Shown piece by piece: positions 8,322 to 16,698 of a stretch of DNA of 64,000 bases (within the stretch, counting starts at the first letter, position 1; every line of letters starts with the position of its first letter). Source of the stretch: Thiocapsa sp. (lineage in GTDB: Bacteria; Pseudomonadota; Gammaproteobacteria; Chromatiales; Chromatiaceae); contig NZ_CP073760.1 in the NCBI RefSeq assembly GCF_018399035.1, positions 4,588,501-4,652,500 of the forward strand, given 5' to 3'. A program made the position numbers and the translations under genes. The notes below the pieces were generated by a model. It worked only from the letters and a program-made list of their open reading frames with translations. It was not told the DNA's origin and searched no databases.

Positions 8322-9833
8322 TCAGGCCGTGGCGTCGGCGAGACGGGCCAGACGCGTCTCGCACAGGAAGCGCAGATCCTTCACCGACAGGAGCGAGGGC
8401 AGCGCGCCCGTGCCCTGCATGGCCAGTGTCTCGTTCTGCAGCTGGCGCAGCACGATCCGGTATTCGCGTTCTGCCGGGCCGCTCTCGCCTTCCTGGCGAT
8501 AGGTTTCGGCGAGCTGGTAATGGGCCCGCCAGCAGCTCGGGTTGTCGTAGATCACCCGACGCAAGGCGCTGATCGCAGACGCTGTGTCTCCGCGCAGACG
8601 CGCGCAGCGTCCGAGCAGAAGGAGTGCGTCCGAAGACCAGGGGTCTTGCGTGAGGGCGCGTTGGGCGGCCGTTTCGGCACCGGCCGTGTCGCCGCGCTCG
8701 AGCAGCAGATGGGCCTGGAGCGCGAGAGGCTCGGCGGCGGCGTCCTCGCGATTGCAGAGAGGCGTCAGATGGCGAAGTGCCTCCTCGAAACGCTCCGATC
8801 GGGCCGATGTCAGGGCCTGCTCGTAGCGCTGCGGATCGACCGGGTTCACGACCGGTCCGATCGGCCCGGGTGGATTCGGGCGAGGGTTGATCGCGCCCGG
8901 ATCGCCTCGGCCGGTCGAGGTGGATCCTGCCGCGTCGGCTCGGGGCGGCCGTGCGCTCGGGCGCGTCTGTACGCCAGTGTCCGAGCGTGCACCGAGGTGC
9001 GAGTCCGCTCGCCCTGGCGAAGGCCCGGCCGGGGTCTTCTCGAACAGGAAGACGCCGTCCAAGGCGCGCAGGCGCATCAGGCCGAAGTCGTTGGCGAGTG
9101 TCTCCGAGGCACCGACGATCAGATGACCCTGCGGCTTGAGCAGGTCGCACAACCTCGCCATGACGGCCTTGCGGGTTGCCGGATCAAAATAGATGGAGAC
9201 ATTGCGAAAGAAGATGACGTCTTGTCCCTGCACCTCCGTCGGGTAGGTGGGTGCGAGCAGGTTCCAGGAGATGAAATCGACCTGTCGCCGGATCGCCGCA
9301 TCGATGCGGCGGTGCGTGCCGTCGACCGCCGAGCACCAGCGATCCCGAAGCTCGGCGGGCAGGACCCGAAAGGTGAACGGGCCGTAGAGCGCCGCGCGGG
9401 CGTGGTCGAGTGCGGCGTCGTCGACGTCGCCCGCGGTGATGCGGAACAGGCGCTCGGCGAGATCGCCGTAACGCTCGCGCAAGGCGATGGCGATCGAATA
9501 GGGTTCCTCGCCGGTGGAGCAACCCAAGGAGAGGATCCGGATCGGATTGCCCTTCTCGGTGTGCGCCAAGCGCGCGGGCACGAGCCGCTCCACGAGCAGA
9601 TTCAGATGTGCGGACTCACGGTAAAAATAGGTCTCGTTGACCGTCAGCAGACTGGTCAGACGCCCGAGCTCGACCGGATCGGCGGCGACGGATTTGAGAT
9701 AGTCGTCGATCGATCCCGCGGCAGTTGCCGTGATCCGCCCCGCCAGGATGGACTGGAGTCGTCCATCCGCGTCCGAGCCGAAGTGCAGCCCGAGACGATC
9801 CTTGACAAACGACTTGAAGGACCGGATCGGCAT
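8322..9833 (-). CDS. cheR: CheR chemoreceptor methyltransferase with TPR tail
   Basis: The 503-residue protein joins a CheR domain (residues 1 to about 270) to a TPR-containing C-terminus. The CheR part shows the N-terminal helical substrate-binding region with VNETYFYRE, the SAM-binding ILSLGCSTGEEPYSIAIAL and the late motif DVIFFRNVSIYFD. The tail (about residues 340-460) has repeated helical pairs such as LLLERGDTAGAETAAQRAL that fit TPR units, after a proline-rich linker. CheR methylates glutamates on the receptor signalling domain. The TPR type is that of WspC and FrzF. Its ATG shares one base with the TGA of cheB, so the two are translationally coupled. Confidence 0.93.
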   Translation of the reverse strand: MPIRSFKSFVKDRLGLHFGSDADGRLQSILAGRITATAAGSIDDYLKSVAADPVELGRLTSLLTVNETYFYRESAHLNLLVERLVPARLAHTEKGNPIRILSLGCSTGEEPYSIAIALRERYGDLAERLFRITAGDVDDAALDHARAALYGPFTFRVLPAELRDRWCSAVDGTHRRIDAAIRRQVDFISWNLLAPTYPTEVQGQDVIFFRNVSIYFDPATRKAVMARLCDLLKPQGHLIVGASETLANDFGLMRLRALDGVFLFEKTPAGPSPGRADSHLGARSDTGVQTRPSARPPRADAAGSTSTGRGDPGAINPRPNPPGPIGPVVNPVDPQRYEQALTSARSERFEEALRHLTPLCNREDAAAEPLALQAHLLLERGDTAGAETAAQRALTQDPWSSDALLLLGRCARLRGDTASAISALRRVIYDNPSCWRAHYQLAETYRQEGESGPAEREYRIVLRQLQNETLAMQGTGALPSLLSVKDLRFLCETRLARLADATA

Positions 9834-10924
9834 CAGGCGATCCCGGCGCCGAGTGCAGCGCGACGACCCGCCAGCATGCAGAGCTTGCCTGCGATGAGAT
9901 CGAGCGGCAGCGTCATCTGCACGCCTCCGGCGAGGATTGCCTCGCGATTCATCCCGAAGATGACCGAGGTGGCCTCGTCTTGGGCGATGGTCGTCCCGCC
10001 GGCCTTCGCGAGTGCAAGCATCCCTTGTGCGCCGTCGCGTCCCATCCCGGTGAGGATCACCCCGACGGCATCGCGCCCGACCTGTGCCGCGACGCTCGCC
10101 AGCAATCGATCGCAGCTCGGGCGATACATATCGGTCTCCAGGCGCTGCTCCAAGCGGATGCGTCGTCCGGCACCGAGCGTCATGTGGCTGATGGAATCGG
10201 CGAGATAGATCTGCCCGGGCACGAGCGCCTCGCCTTCGACGGGGATCTTGACCGGCAGGGCACAGAGTTGGGCCAACCAGTCGGCCATCGCCCCGGCGAA
10301 GCCGTCGGAGATGTGCTGGGCGATCAGCACCGGGGCGGCATAGTTTGCCGGAAGGTCCGGGAGGATTCGCGCGAGGGCTTGAGGCCCGCCGGTCGAGGAG
10401 GCGATGGCGACGACCAGCGAGCAGGTTCGGCTCGGTTGCGTTGTTGACGACTCGTCAAGCCGCGGCGGGGCAGTCGGGTCGTCGGGCCCGTGTTTGAGTG
10501 CGAGCGCGCCGTTGCGCCGAATATGGCGGATGACCGGAATCCGGGCCAGGATGCGCAGGCGCACCGCCAGCTCAGGTCCCTCGTCGAAGGTCGGCTTGCG
10601 CGCGGCCTCGAGTGCACCGCGTGCGACCGCGGCCATCGCGTTGGGGGCGTCGGCCAGGTCGGAAAGGACCAGAATGGGCACGGCGTGGCGGGACATGATC
10701 TCCTCGATCGCCTGCATCCCGTCCATCTCGGGCATCTGAAGATCCATGGTGACGACGTCCGGCTTGAGCGTCAGGGTCTTCTCGACCGCCTCCCGACCAT
10801 CCGCGGCCTCGCCGCAAACGACAAGCCCCGGTGCCGCCTCGATGAGTGCCCGGATCAGGCTCCTTGCGGAGCGGCTGTCGTCGACCACCAAGACCCGCAC
10901 GGGTTGCCTTCCTTGCTCCTTCAT
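9833..10924 (-). CDS. cheB: CheB receptor methylesterase / response regulator
   Basis: This 363-residue protein has an N-terminal receiver (VLVVDDSRSARSLIRAL, VVTMDLQMPEMDG) and a C-terminal methylesterase domain. The catalytic triad is visible as serine in AIASSTGGPQAL, histidine in LIAQHISDGFAGAM and aspartate in ILTGMGRDGAQGM. CheB removes methyl groups from receptor glutamates when phosphorylated by CheA, closing the adaptation loop. It starts one base into the end of the receptor gene and ends on the start of cheR, so it is tightly coupled to both. In Wsp systems the same enzyme (WspF) restrains c-di-GMP output. Confidence 0.95.
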   Translation of the reverse strand: MKEQGRQPVRVLVVDDSRSARSLIRALIEAAPGLVVCGEAADGREAVEKTLTLKPDVVTMDLQMPEMDGMQAIEEIMSRHAVPILVLSDLADAPNAMAAVARGALEAARKPTFDEGPELAVRLRILARIPVIRHIRRNGALALKHGPDDPTAPPRLDESSTTQPSRTCSLVVAIASSTGGPQALARILPDLPANYAAPVLIAQHISDGFAGAMADWLAQLCALPVKIPVEGEALVPGQIYLADSISHMTLGAGRRIRLEQRLETDMYRPSCDRLLASVAAQVGRDAVGVILTGMGRDGAQGMLALAKAGGTTIAQDEATSVIFGMNREAILAGGVQMTLPLDLIAGKLCMLAGRRAALGAGIA

Positions 10925-12876
10925 CAGGGCCGGCTCGACACACCGGGTACGGTGGACGGCGTGCGTGCTCCGTCGAGTACGAACTGATCCAGGCTACCCT
11001 GCAGGGTACCCGAGAGCGCGTTCATATCGCGCGCGATATCGGCGATCCGGCGCACGGCGCCCGCGGTCTCCGAGCTGGCGGTGACGATCTCGCGCAAGGC
11101 GACCACAACCTGACCGCTGGCGGTGCGCTGTTGTTGCGTGGAGAGACTGATCTGCTGGGCGGATGTCGAGGTCTCGCTCGCCGCCTCGACGATCGCCTGG
11201 AGGATATCCGCCGTGCTGGCCGAGTCCGCGATCCCCTCCTGGATCCCGGTGGAGCCTTTCTCCGAGCTGATCACGAGACGGTTGATGGACTCCTGAATCT
11301 CGGCAACCTTGCCGGTGATCTCTCCGGTGGATTCGGTCACCGAGTCGGCCAGTCGGCGAATCTCGGCGGCGACGACGCCGAAGCGTTTTCCCGCCTCGCC
11401 CGCAGAGGATGCCTCCAAGGCGGCGTTGAAGGCGATCAGCTTGGTCTGATCCGCCACCGTGTCGATGATCTGCATGATCTTGGAGATCTCCTTGGAGCGG
11501 GTGCCGAGCGCGAGGATCTCGTTCAGGGCTCTCTGATTGTCCGCGCCGATCCGTCGCATCTTCTCCACCAGGCGCTGCATGGCATCCGAGCCGCGCAGGC
11601 TGTCGTCGTAGGTCCGACCGGCGATGGTGACGACGGACTCGGAGTATTCCGCGATCTGGGTCGAGGAGGCCGAGAGCTCTTCCATCGTCGAGGTGATCTC
11701 GGCCACCGAGGCCGACATCTGACTGGAGGTCGCGGCCTGTCCGTCGACCGCCTGCGCGATCTCGCGCGATGCCGCGTGGACCGAGAAGGCGGTCGTCTCC
11801 ACGCCCGTCACCAACGCGTTGAGATGCTCGCGCATGCCCTCGAGCGCGCGAGCGAGGTCGGCCAGCTCGTCCTTGCCGTCGATCGCGCCGCCGCCGCTCA
11901 GATCGCCGTTGGTCACGCGATCGATCTCGTTGGCCAGGCGGCGGATGCGTTTGGTGATGGCATTGGCAGTGATCAGCGAGATGCCGATACTGAACAATGC
12001 GACCAGCACGCCGATGATCATGGCCTGCATGCGCGTCTTCTCGAGGACTGCGACGTACGGGCTGCGATCCATCGCGATCTCCACGACGCCGAGCGGTTTG
12101 CCCGAATAATCCGGAATCATCTCCGCATAGGCGGCGATGGGCGTTGTGCCGATCTCGAGCTCGGCGACTTGGGATTCGCCCGCGAAGGCCGCTTTGAGCG
12201 CATCCGGGCCGAGGAAGGGTTGACCTTCATGGGTACTTGCAAAGGTCTCCAACTCGCCGTCGCGCAGGATATAGAAGGCGGCCTCGACGCCGTAGCTCGC
12301 TTTGAAGGCGTCGAAGAAGGCTTGGCCGAAGGACATGCCGAACTCGACCGAGCCCAGATGGCGTCCCTGCTCCAGCACCGGCACCACGCCGCGGGCGCCG
12401 AGGCCGGCGACGCCGAATTCCAGACCGCGGTGCGGCTTGATGTCGCGGTTGGTATCCACGACCGACTGGCGGAAGCTCGACAGGTCGTCGCCGAACTTCT
12501 CCAACATGTGCAGACGCAAAAAAGACATGGCCGGCGCGGTGTGGAACTGGAACTGAACCGCACCGAAGTCGCGCGCGAGGGCCTCGAACGGCGGGTGAAG
12601 CTGCTCGGCGAGCCAGTCGCGATCGCCCGCGGAGAAACGCGCCTGCACCTCCGGCATCTCGGCGACCAGGACGCCGAGCGCCTCCGCCACGCGAACCTCG
12701 TCGCGGATCTGCGTCTGCACCATCGCTGCGAACTGACGCAGCTCGGACTCCTCCGCCGTGCGGCTCACGGTCTTGAGATTGTGCAGGCTCACGAGCGTGA
12801 GCGTGGTGATGGCCAGGATGATCGCGGCGCCGATCACGAGGAGGATGTTGGCCCACAGACGGATTTGCTTGAACAT
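10924..12876 (-). CDS. Methyl-accepting chemotaxis protein with Cache-type periplasmic sensor
   Basis: The 650-residue receptor has a membrane segment at about residues 8-30, a periplasmic ligand domain at about 32-282, a second membrane segment at about 283-304, a HAMP domain and a long methyl-accepting coiled coil. The periplasmic region carries VQFQFHTAPAMSFLRLH and GLEFGVAGLGARGVVPV, typical of the dCache_3 family. The hairpin tip is degenerate relative to flagellar receptors but recognisable in LIAFNAALEASSAGEAG and FGVVAAEIRRLADS. It is the first gene of the chemosensory operon and so probably its only dedicated input. The ligand cannot be read from the sequence. Confidence 0.93.
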   Translation of the reverse strand: MFKQIRLWANILLVIGAAIILAITTLTLVSLHNLKTVSRTAEESELRQFAAMVQTQIRDEVRVAEALGVLVAEMPEVQARFSAGDRDWLAEQLHPPFEALARDFGAVQFQFHTAPAMSFLRLHMLEKFGDDLSSFRQSVVDTNRDIKPHRGLEFGVAGLGARGVVPVLEQGRHLGSVEFGMSFGQAFFDAFKASYGVEAAFYILRDGELETFASTHEGQPFLGPDALKAAFAGESQVAELEIGTTPIAAYAEMIPDYSGKPLGVVEIAMDRSPYVAVLEKTRMQAMIIGVLVALFSIGISLITANAITKRIRRLANEIDRVTNGDLSGGGAIDGKDELADLARALEGMREHLNALVTGVETTAFSVHAASREIAQAVDGQAATSSQMSASVAEITSTMEELSASSTQIAEYSESVVTIAGRTYDDSLRGSDAMQRLVEKMRRIGADNQRALNEILALGTRSKEISKIMQIIDTVADQTKLIAFNAALEASSAGEAGKRFGVVAAEIRRLADSVTESTGEITGKVAEIQESINRLVISSEKGSTGIQEGIADSASTADILQAIVEAASETSTSAQQISLSTQQQRTASGQVVVALREIVTASSETAGAVRRIADIARDMNALSGTLQGSLDQFVLDGARTPSTVPGVSSRP

Positions 12877-12945
12877 CTGGACGCGTCTCTCATGTGGAAG
12901 CAGGCGCCCGACGTCGGTCCGCCGCGGACAATACGCAAAGAGTTT

Positions 12946-13136
12946 AAACCGCGCCCAGTGCGGTATGCGATATTTTTGGATGGGATCGGCCCCGGCGGAT
13001 TTCAGAGCCGCTGGAGCCGGCGCGGTTTAAAGTATTAAAAAATATAAAATTTTAAACTGCGTCCCCCGCTAAGGGTCGTGGATTCACCAAACGTCGAGCT
13101 CACTCGAAAGTGAGCATCTCGCTCCGGACGCGGTTT
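12946..13136. repeat. Bipartite intergenic repeat, copy A (full)
   Basis: Module 1 (12946-13028, 83 bp) runs from AAACCGCGCC to GGCGCGGTTT. An AT-rich spacer of 25 bp follows, then module 2 (13054-13136, 83 bp) from AAACTGCGTCC to GGACGCGGTTT. Each module therefore has inverted ends of about ten bases. Module 2 contains a perfect hairpin, GCTCACT-CGAA-AGTGAGC. Near-identical sequence recurs at 49262-49452 and a diverged copy at 21278-21467. The copy fills most of the 375 bp gap between the divergent receptor and malQ genes. It looks like a non-autonomous, MITE- or REP-like element; no coding capacity is seen. Confidence 0.9.
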
Positions 13137-13163
13137 AGCTGAATTCAAACCGGCGACGGTGAG

Positions 13164-13191
13164 AACCCGCGGGCAATCCCGCGCGGTTTTT
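13164..13191 (+). terminator. Stem-loop with T run ahead of malQ
   Basis: The sequence forms CGCGGG-caat-CCCGCG, extendable by AACC/GGTT across one bulged base, followed by TTTTT. It stands about 60 bp upstream of malQ and just right of repeat copy A. No upstream plus-strand gene needs a terminator here, so it may insulate malQ or attenuate read-through. The role is uncertain. Confidence 0.4.
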
Positions 13192-13251
13192 CGGCCGCGC
13201 TTTGGGTAGACTCGCGGGTTTTATTCCTCGCCCAGACTTTGGAGTCACGGC

Positions 13252-14760
13252 ATGCACCGCACCAGCGGCATTTTGCTTCACCCGACATCGCTGCCCGGTC
13301 CATTCGGGATCGGCGATCTCGGGCACTCGGCCCGGCGTTTCGTGGATTTTCTCGCGGCAGCGGGGCAGGGGCTGTGGCAAATGTTGCCGCTGGGGCCGAC
13401 CGGTTACGGGGAGTCGCCTTATCAGTGCACCTCCGCCTTTGCCGGTAATCCGTTGTTGATCAGCCCGGAGCTCTTGGTGGACGGGGGGTGGCTCGGCCCC
13501 GAGGATCTCGATGCCCCGGATTTTTCGAGCCATCAGGTCGATTTTCATGCCGTCATTCCGTGGAAGCGGGCGCTGATTGCCCGCGCGGTACATGCGTTTC
13601 AGGAGCAGGCGAGCGAGACCGATCGCGAGGACTATCACGCGTTCCGTGAGGCGCACGCCGACTGGTTGGACGACTTTGCCCTCTACCACGCGCTGAAGGT
13701 CCACCACGGGCATCGTCCCTGGACCGAGTGGCGCGTCGACCTGGCGCGGCGCGAGCCGGAGGCCCTGGCGCGCTGGAGCAAGGCCCATGCGCGCGAGCTC
13801 GACGCCCAACGCCTGATCCAATACTTCTTCTTCACGCAATGGTCCGGGCTGCGCGCCTATGCCAACAGCCGCGGTGTCCGTCTCATCGGCGACATGCCGA
13901 TCTTCGTCGCCCATGATTCGAGCGAGGTCTGGACGCATCGTGAGTGGTTTCAGCTCGACGAGGCGGGTCATCCGACGGTCATCGCCGGTGTTCCGCCGGA
14001 TTATTTCAGCGCGACCGGGCAGCGTTGGGGCAATCCGCTCTACGATTGGCCGAAGGTGGCGGCGGACGGCTACAGCTTTTGGGTACAACGCATGCGACGC
14101 GTCTTGGAGCTGGTCGACCTGGTGCGGATCGATCATTTCCGTGGGTTCGCCGGCTACTGGGAGATCCCGGCGGAGGAGGAGACCGCCGTCAACGGCCGTT
14201 GGATGCCGGGTCCAGGGATGGCGCTCTTCGACGCCTTGCGTGCAACCCTCGGCGAGGGACTGCCGCTGATCGCCGAGGATCTCGGCGTCATTACCGAGGA
14301 CGTGGAGGTCCTGCGCGACGGGCTCGATCTGCCCGGCATGGCGATCCTGCAATTCGGGTTCGAGGACACCGAGGGCGGATTCGGGCGCTCATCCTTCCTG
14401 CCCCACAATCATCGTCGCAGCCTCGCGGTCTACACCGGCACCCACGACAACAACACCCTGCTCGGATGGTGGGCGCTGCGTGACCCGGTAACCCGACACA
14501 ACGCGATGCTCTATCTCAACAGCGACGGCAGCGAGATCCACTGGGATTTTATTCGCAGCGCGCTTGGATCGGTCGCCGCGCTTGCGCTCTTCCCGATGCA
14601 GGATGTCCTGGGTCTGGGCGCCGAGGCGTGCATGAACCGACCCGGGACGTCCGAGGGCAATTGGCTCTGGCGCTATCGCGACGACATGTTGACGGACGAC
14701 GCAGCCGAGCGGCTGCGTGTTCTGAGCCGGATCTACGGGCGGCTACCCTATCCAACCTGA
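13252..14760 (+). CDS. malQ: 4-alpha-glucanotransferase (amylomaltase)
   Basis: This 502-residue cytoplasmic enzyme transfers alpha-1,4-glucan segments between maltodextrins, in glycogen and maltodextrin turnover. It matches the bacterial GH77 family over its whole length: SGILLHPTSLPGPFGIGDLG at the start, LPLGPTGYGESPYQ, IGDMPIFVAHDSSEVW, the nucleophile region VRIDHFRGFAGYWEIP, the acid/base region LIAEDLGVIT and the late YTGTHDNNT. The length is normal for the short form. GGAG eight bases before the ATG supports the start. It stands alone, divergent from the chemosensory operon. Phototrophic purple sulfur bacteria store glycogen, which fits. Confidence 0.95.
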   Translation: MHRTSGILLHPTSLPGPFGIGDLGHSARRFVDFLAAAGQGLWQMLPLGPTGYGESPYQCTSAFAGNPLLISPELLVDGGWLGPEDLDAPDFSSHQVDFHAVIPWKRALIARAVHAFQEQASETDREDYHAFREAHADWLDDFALYHALKVHHGHRPWTEWRVDLARREPEALARWSKAHARELDAQRLIQYFFFTQWSGLRAYANSRGVRLIGDMPIFVAHDSSEVWTHREWFQLDEAGHPTVIAGVPPDYFSATGQRWGNPLYDWPKVAADGYSFWVQRMRRVLELVDLVRIDHFRGFAGYWEIPAEEETAVNGRWMPGPGMALFDALRATLGEGLPLIAEDLGVITEDVEVLRDGLDLPGMAILQFGFEDTEGGFGRSSFLPHNHRRSLAVYTGTHDNNTLLGWWALRDPVTRHNAMLYLNSDGSEIHWDFIRSALGSVAALALFPMQDVLGLGAEACMNRPGTSEGNWLWRYRDDMLTDDAAERLRVLSRIYGRLPYPT

Positions 14761-14782
14761 AGGTGTAAGCCGTAAGCGGCGC

Positions 14783-14809
14783 GTTGTGCCTCGCGGGGCT
14801 CGGCACAAC
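14783..14809. terminator. Hairpin 3' of malQ
   Basis: GTTGTGCC and GGCACAAC pair around an 11-base G/C-rich loop 22 bp after the malQ stop. There is no T run, so this could be a REP-like palindrome or a processing/stabilising hairpin rather than a true intrinsic terminator. Confidence 0.4.
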
Positions 14810-14828
14810 CTACGCAGCCCGAGCTGCT

Positions 14829-14942
14829 CGCGGTTTAGATTTTCATATTCCTTGGAATCTAAACCGCGTCAGCTCCGACATCCGTGATGACGGCCGTAGC
14901 CGATCCAATTCACAAACCAGGCATGCTGCTGCGGACGCGGTT
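14829..14942. repeat. Bipartite repeat family, solo module copy D
   Basis: A perfect 13-base inverted repeat (CGCGGTTTAGATT at 14829-14841 and AATCTAAACCGCG at 14856-14868) is followed by an 82 bp module from AAACCGCGTC (14861) to GGACGCGGTT (14942). The outer ends and the length match module 2 of copies A, B and C, but the interior differs. The right end supplies the TGA of the DsrC-like gene on the minus strand. It is best read as a diverged or recombined member of the same family. Confidence 0.7.
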
Positions 14943-15283
14943 CAGCAGGAATGGCAGTAATATCGCGGCAACCCCGCAAGACGACAGGCCTGCTTGCAGC
15001 CTCCGTTCGGAAAGAGCCCTTCCAGGTGCTTACGCGAGCAGGGCGTATGCGGTGAAACATGCGCGCCGATGGTCTTGATGACGACCTTCGGGGAGGGCGG
15101 CATCTCATGGGTTGCGTAATACTCGCGAAGGAAATTGATGACCGCCCAGTGACATTCGGTCAGGCTCAGACCTTCTTCTTCCGCCAATGCCGTAGCGACG
15201 GATGGCTCCCAGTCGTCGAAATAGGCCAGATGGCCTTGTTTGTTGACCTCGAGCTGCCGTCCGGCGATTTGCATGGCTGACAT
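14942..15283 (-). CDS. DsrC/TusE-family sulfur-transfer protein
   Basis: The 113-residue protein starts at ATG 15283 behind a strong GGAGG. It shows the family pattern: VNKQGHLAYFDDWEPSVA, then LTECHWAVINFLREYY, MPPSPKVVIK and the C-terminal arm LFPNGGCKQACRLAGLP. DsrC and TusE carry persulfides on a flexible C-terminal cysteine; DsrC serves sulfite reductase in sulfur oxidation and TusE serves tRNA thiolation. Here the arm ends CRLAGLPRYYCHSC, with cysteines ten and thirteen residues after the CRLAGLP cysteine, and another in GGCKQ. The usual arrangement has a penultimate cysteine eleven residues on. It is thus a paralogue with an altered arm, and its function is open. Its stop codon lies in the end of repeat copy D. 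Confidence 0.88.
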   Translation of the reverse strand: MSAMQIAGRQLEVNKQGHLAYFDDWEPSVATALAEEEGLSLTECHWAVINFLREYYATHEMPPSPKVVIKTIGAHVSPHTPCSRKHLEGLFPNGGCKQACRLAGLPRYYCHSC

Positions 15284-15396
15284 CGCGTGCTCCTCCACCC
15301 GTTGGGTGGTCTGGTATTGCTTTGGTAGTTTTATGCCTGTCCGATGGCTTTTGGTCCATGTTCGGGGTCGTGCCGGACCCGTGCCTGGTCCGACTA

Positions 15397-15406
15397 GACA
15401 ATTGTC
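15397..15406. promoter_or_regulatory. Palindrome upstream of the DsrC-like gene
   Basis: GACAATTGTC is a perfect ten-base palindrome about 115 bp upstream of the DsrC-like start, and read on the minus strand it overlaps a TTGACA. It could be an operator on a promoter for that gene, but no good -10 was found at the right spacing. Confidence 0.3.
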
Positions 15407-15511
15407 AATGCAATTTCTGCTAATCATGGACCGAAATCCGTCAGATGCAACCGGATCCAGATCAACGGGAGGTCTGATTTCGATCCAAATCGCCCGATCG
15501 CGGACGCCCGG

Positions 15512-15745
15512 TCAGCGCCGCGCCAGGACGACCAGATCATCGCCGCGTTGGACACGCAGGCTCAGGATGTCTCCGGTCTGGCGTAGGACCCGGGCGACGT
15601 CGCGTAGGCTCGCGACCCGTTGGCCGTTGACCTGAAGCAGGCGATCGCCCTCGCGAAGACCGGCGTTCCATGCCGGGCTGCCGGGCTCGACGGTCCCGAC
15701 GGGGAGTGCCGGAACGCCGCCGCGACGATCGAGCTCGCCGAGCAA
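15512..15745 (-). pseudogene. PDZ-domain remnant of a DegQ/HtrA-type protease
   Basis: The frame gives one PDZ domain, with GTVEPGSPAWNAGLREGDRLLQ then VNGQRVASLRDV and a terminal LSLRVQRGDDLVVLA before the stop. That is the C-terminal PDZ of periplasmic HtrA/DegQ proteases. No trypsin-like catalytic domain or first PDZ is found upstream, the only start is a TTG with no ribosome-binding site, and upstream in-frame sequence is not protease-like. It is most likely the tail left after a deletion. A free-standing PDZ protein is a less likely alternative. Confidence 0.5.
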
Positions 15746-15937
15746 GGCACAAGCGGATCGGGGAGCAGAAGCGCATGAGTACGAGCGGGAAGCCTTTCGG
15801 GTGTTGACCGATGGGTCTATTTGAACCGCAAAGTCGCAAGGGACGCAAAGCCTTTGAATCTCGCGTGATCCGTGACCGGGCGGGCATCCTGCTCGCGCAG
15901 GTGATGCGGATCGAAGACCGACCGGAGCTCACACAAG

Positions 15938-15965
15938 AACAAGCCGGGCGATTGCCCGGCTTGTT
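15938..15965 (-). terminator. Strong stem-loop terminator after hsp20
   Basis: AACAAGCCGGGC and GCCCGGCTTGTT form a perfect 12 bp stem around a four-base loop, about 70 bp beyond the hsp20 stop. The plus strand ends in a short TTGTTTT, so it could work both ways, but only hsp20 reads into it. The roughly 190 bp to its left up to the PDZ remnant shows nothing else I can identify. Confidence 0.7.
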
Positions 15966-16033
15966 TTACGATCGACGTTCATTATCGACCCGGGGCGTCA
16001 CGCGTTCGAGCCGCGTGACGCGTTGCCTTTGAA

Positions 16034-16507
16034 TCAGGCAGCGGCTTGGGTCTTGTGGGTCTCGCCCTCGAGGTACCGGCCCGGCTCGCCGCGGATCTCG
16101 ATCTTGCGGGGCTTCATCGCCTCGGGGATCTCGCGACGCAGATCGACATGCAGGAGGCCGTTTTCGAGCCGCGCATCCAGAACACGCACATAGTCGGCGA
16201 GCTGGAACTTACGCTCGAAGTTGCGGTTGGCGATCCCGCGGTAGAGGTACTTGGCCTGACCCCTGTCCTCGTCGTCCGCACGGGCGCCCGAGACGGTCAG
16301 GATGTTTTCCTTGACCTCCATGGCGAGATCTTTCTCGGTGAAGCCGGCGACCGCCATGGTGATGCGGTAGTCGTTCTCGCCGCTGGCCTCGATATTATAA
16401 GGAGGGTAACCGCCGGGCTCGGAGCGGTAAGCCGTCTCCAACGCGGACGACATCCGATCGAAACCGATCATGGAGCGGAAGAGTGGTGAGAAGTCGATGT
16501 TGGTCAT
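16034..16507 (-). CDS. Small heat-shock protein, Hsp20/IbpA type
   Basis: This 157-residue cytoplasmic chaperone holds unfolding proteins for DnaK/ClpB. It begins TNIDFSPLFRSMIGFDRM, close to the IbpA signature. The alpha-crystallin domain runs from about residue 35 to 130, with PPYNIEASGENDYRITMAVA, NILTVSGA and FERKFQLADYVRV. The ATG at 16507 has GAGGA eight bases upstream; longer in-frame starts would run into the promoter. It is monocistronic, with its own promoter and terminator. I saw no sigma-32 consensus, but a good sigma-70 site is present. Confidence 0.93.
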   Translation of the reverse strand: MTNIDFSPLFRSMIGFDRMSSALETAYRSEPGGYPPYNIEASGENDYRITMAVAGFTEKDLAMEVKENILTVSGARADDEDRGQAKYLYRGIANRNFERKFQLADYVRVLDARLENGLLHVDLRREIPEAMKPRKIEIRGEPGRYLEGETHKTQAAA

Positions 16508-16595
16508 TGACATATCCTCGATTGAGCAATATGGAAGTTGCGCGTTCTCGTGAACCGCGGTCTCTGCAGACCTCTTGCGAGCGCCTGCGTTATGT

Positions 16596-16624
16596 AAAGT
16601 AGAATTCGGCGCGCCCGATGTCAA
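16596..16624 (-). promoter_or_regulatory. Sigma-70-like promoter for hsp20
   Basis: On the minus strand TTGACA (16624-16619) is a perfect -35, followed after exactly 17 bases by TACTTT (16601-16596) as a -10 with four of six consensus bases. It lies about 90 bp upstream of the hsp20 start, leaving a long leader that could hold a thermosensor fold; none was proven. Confidence 0.55.
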
Positions 16625-16698
16625 GTGGTGGCGAGTAAAATATTATGTCAACTCGAATTCCGCGGCCGTGGGTTGCGGTCTTCAGGAACAGTGGCTCT

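Noticed and set aside
10846..13038. Plus-strand ORF of 730 codons
   Set aside because: Antisense to the chemoreceptor, and its end runs through repeat copy A.
16508..16595. RNA thermometer (ROSE or fourU) in the hsp20 leader
   Set aside because: The leader is long enough, but I could not show a pairing that covers the GAGGA site, so it is not called.
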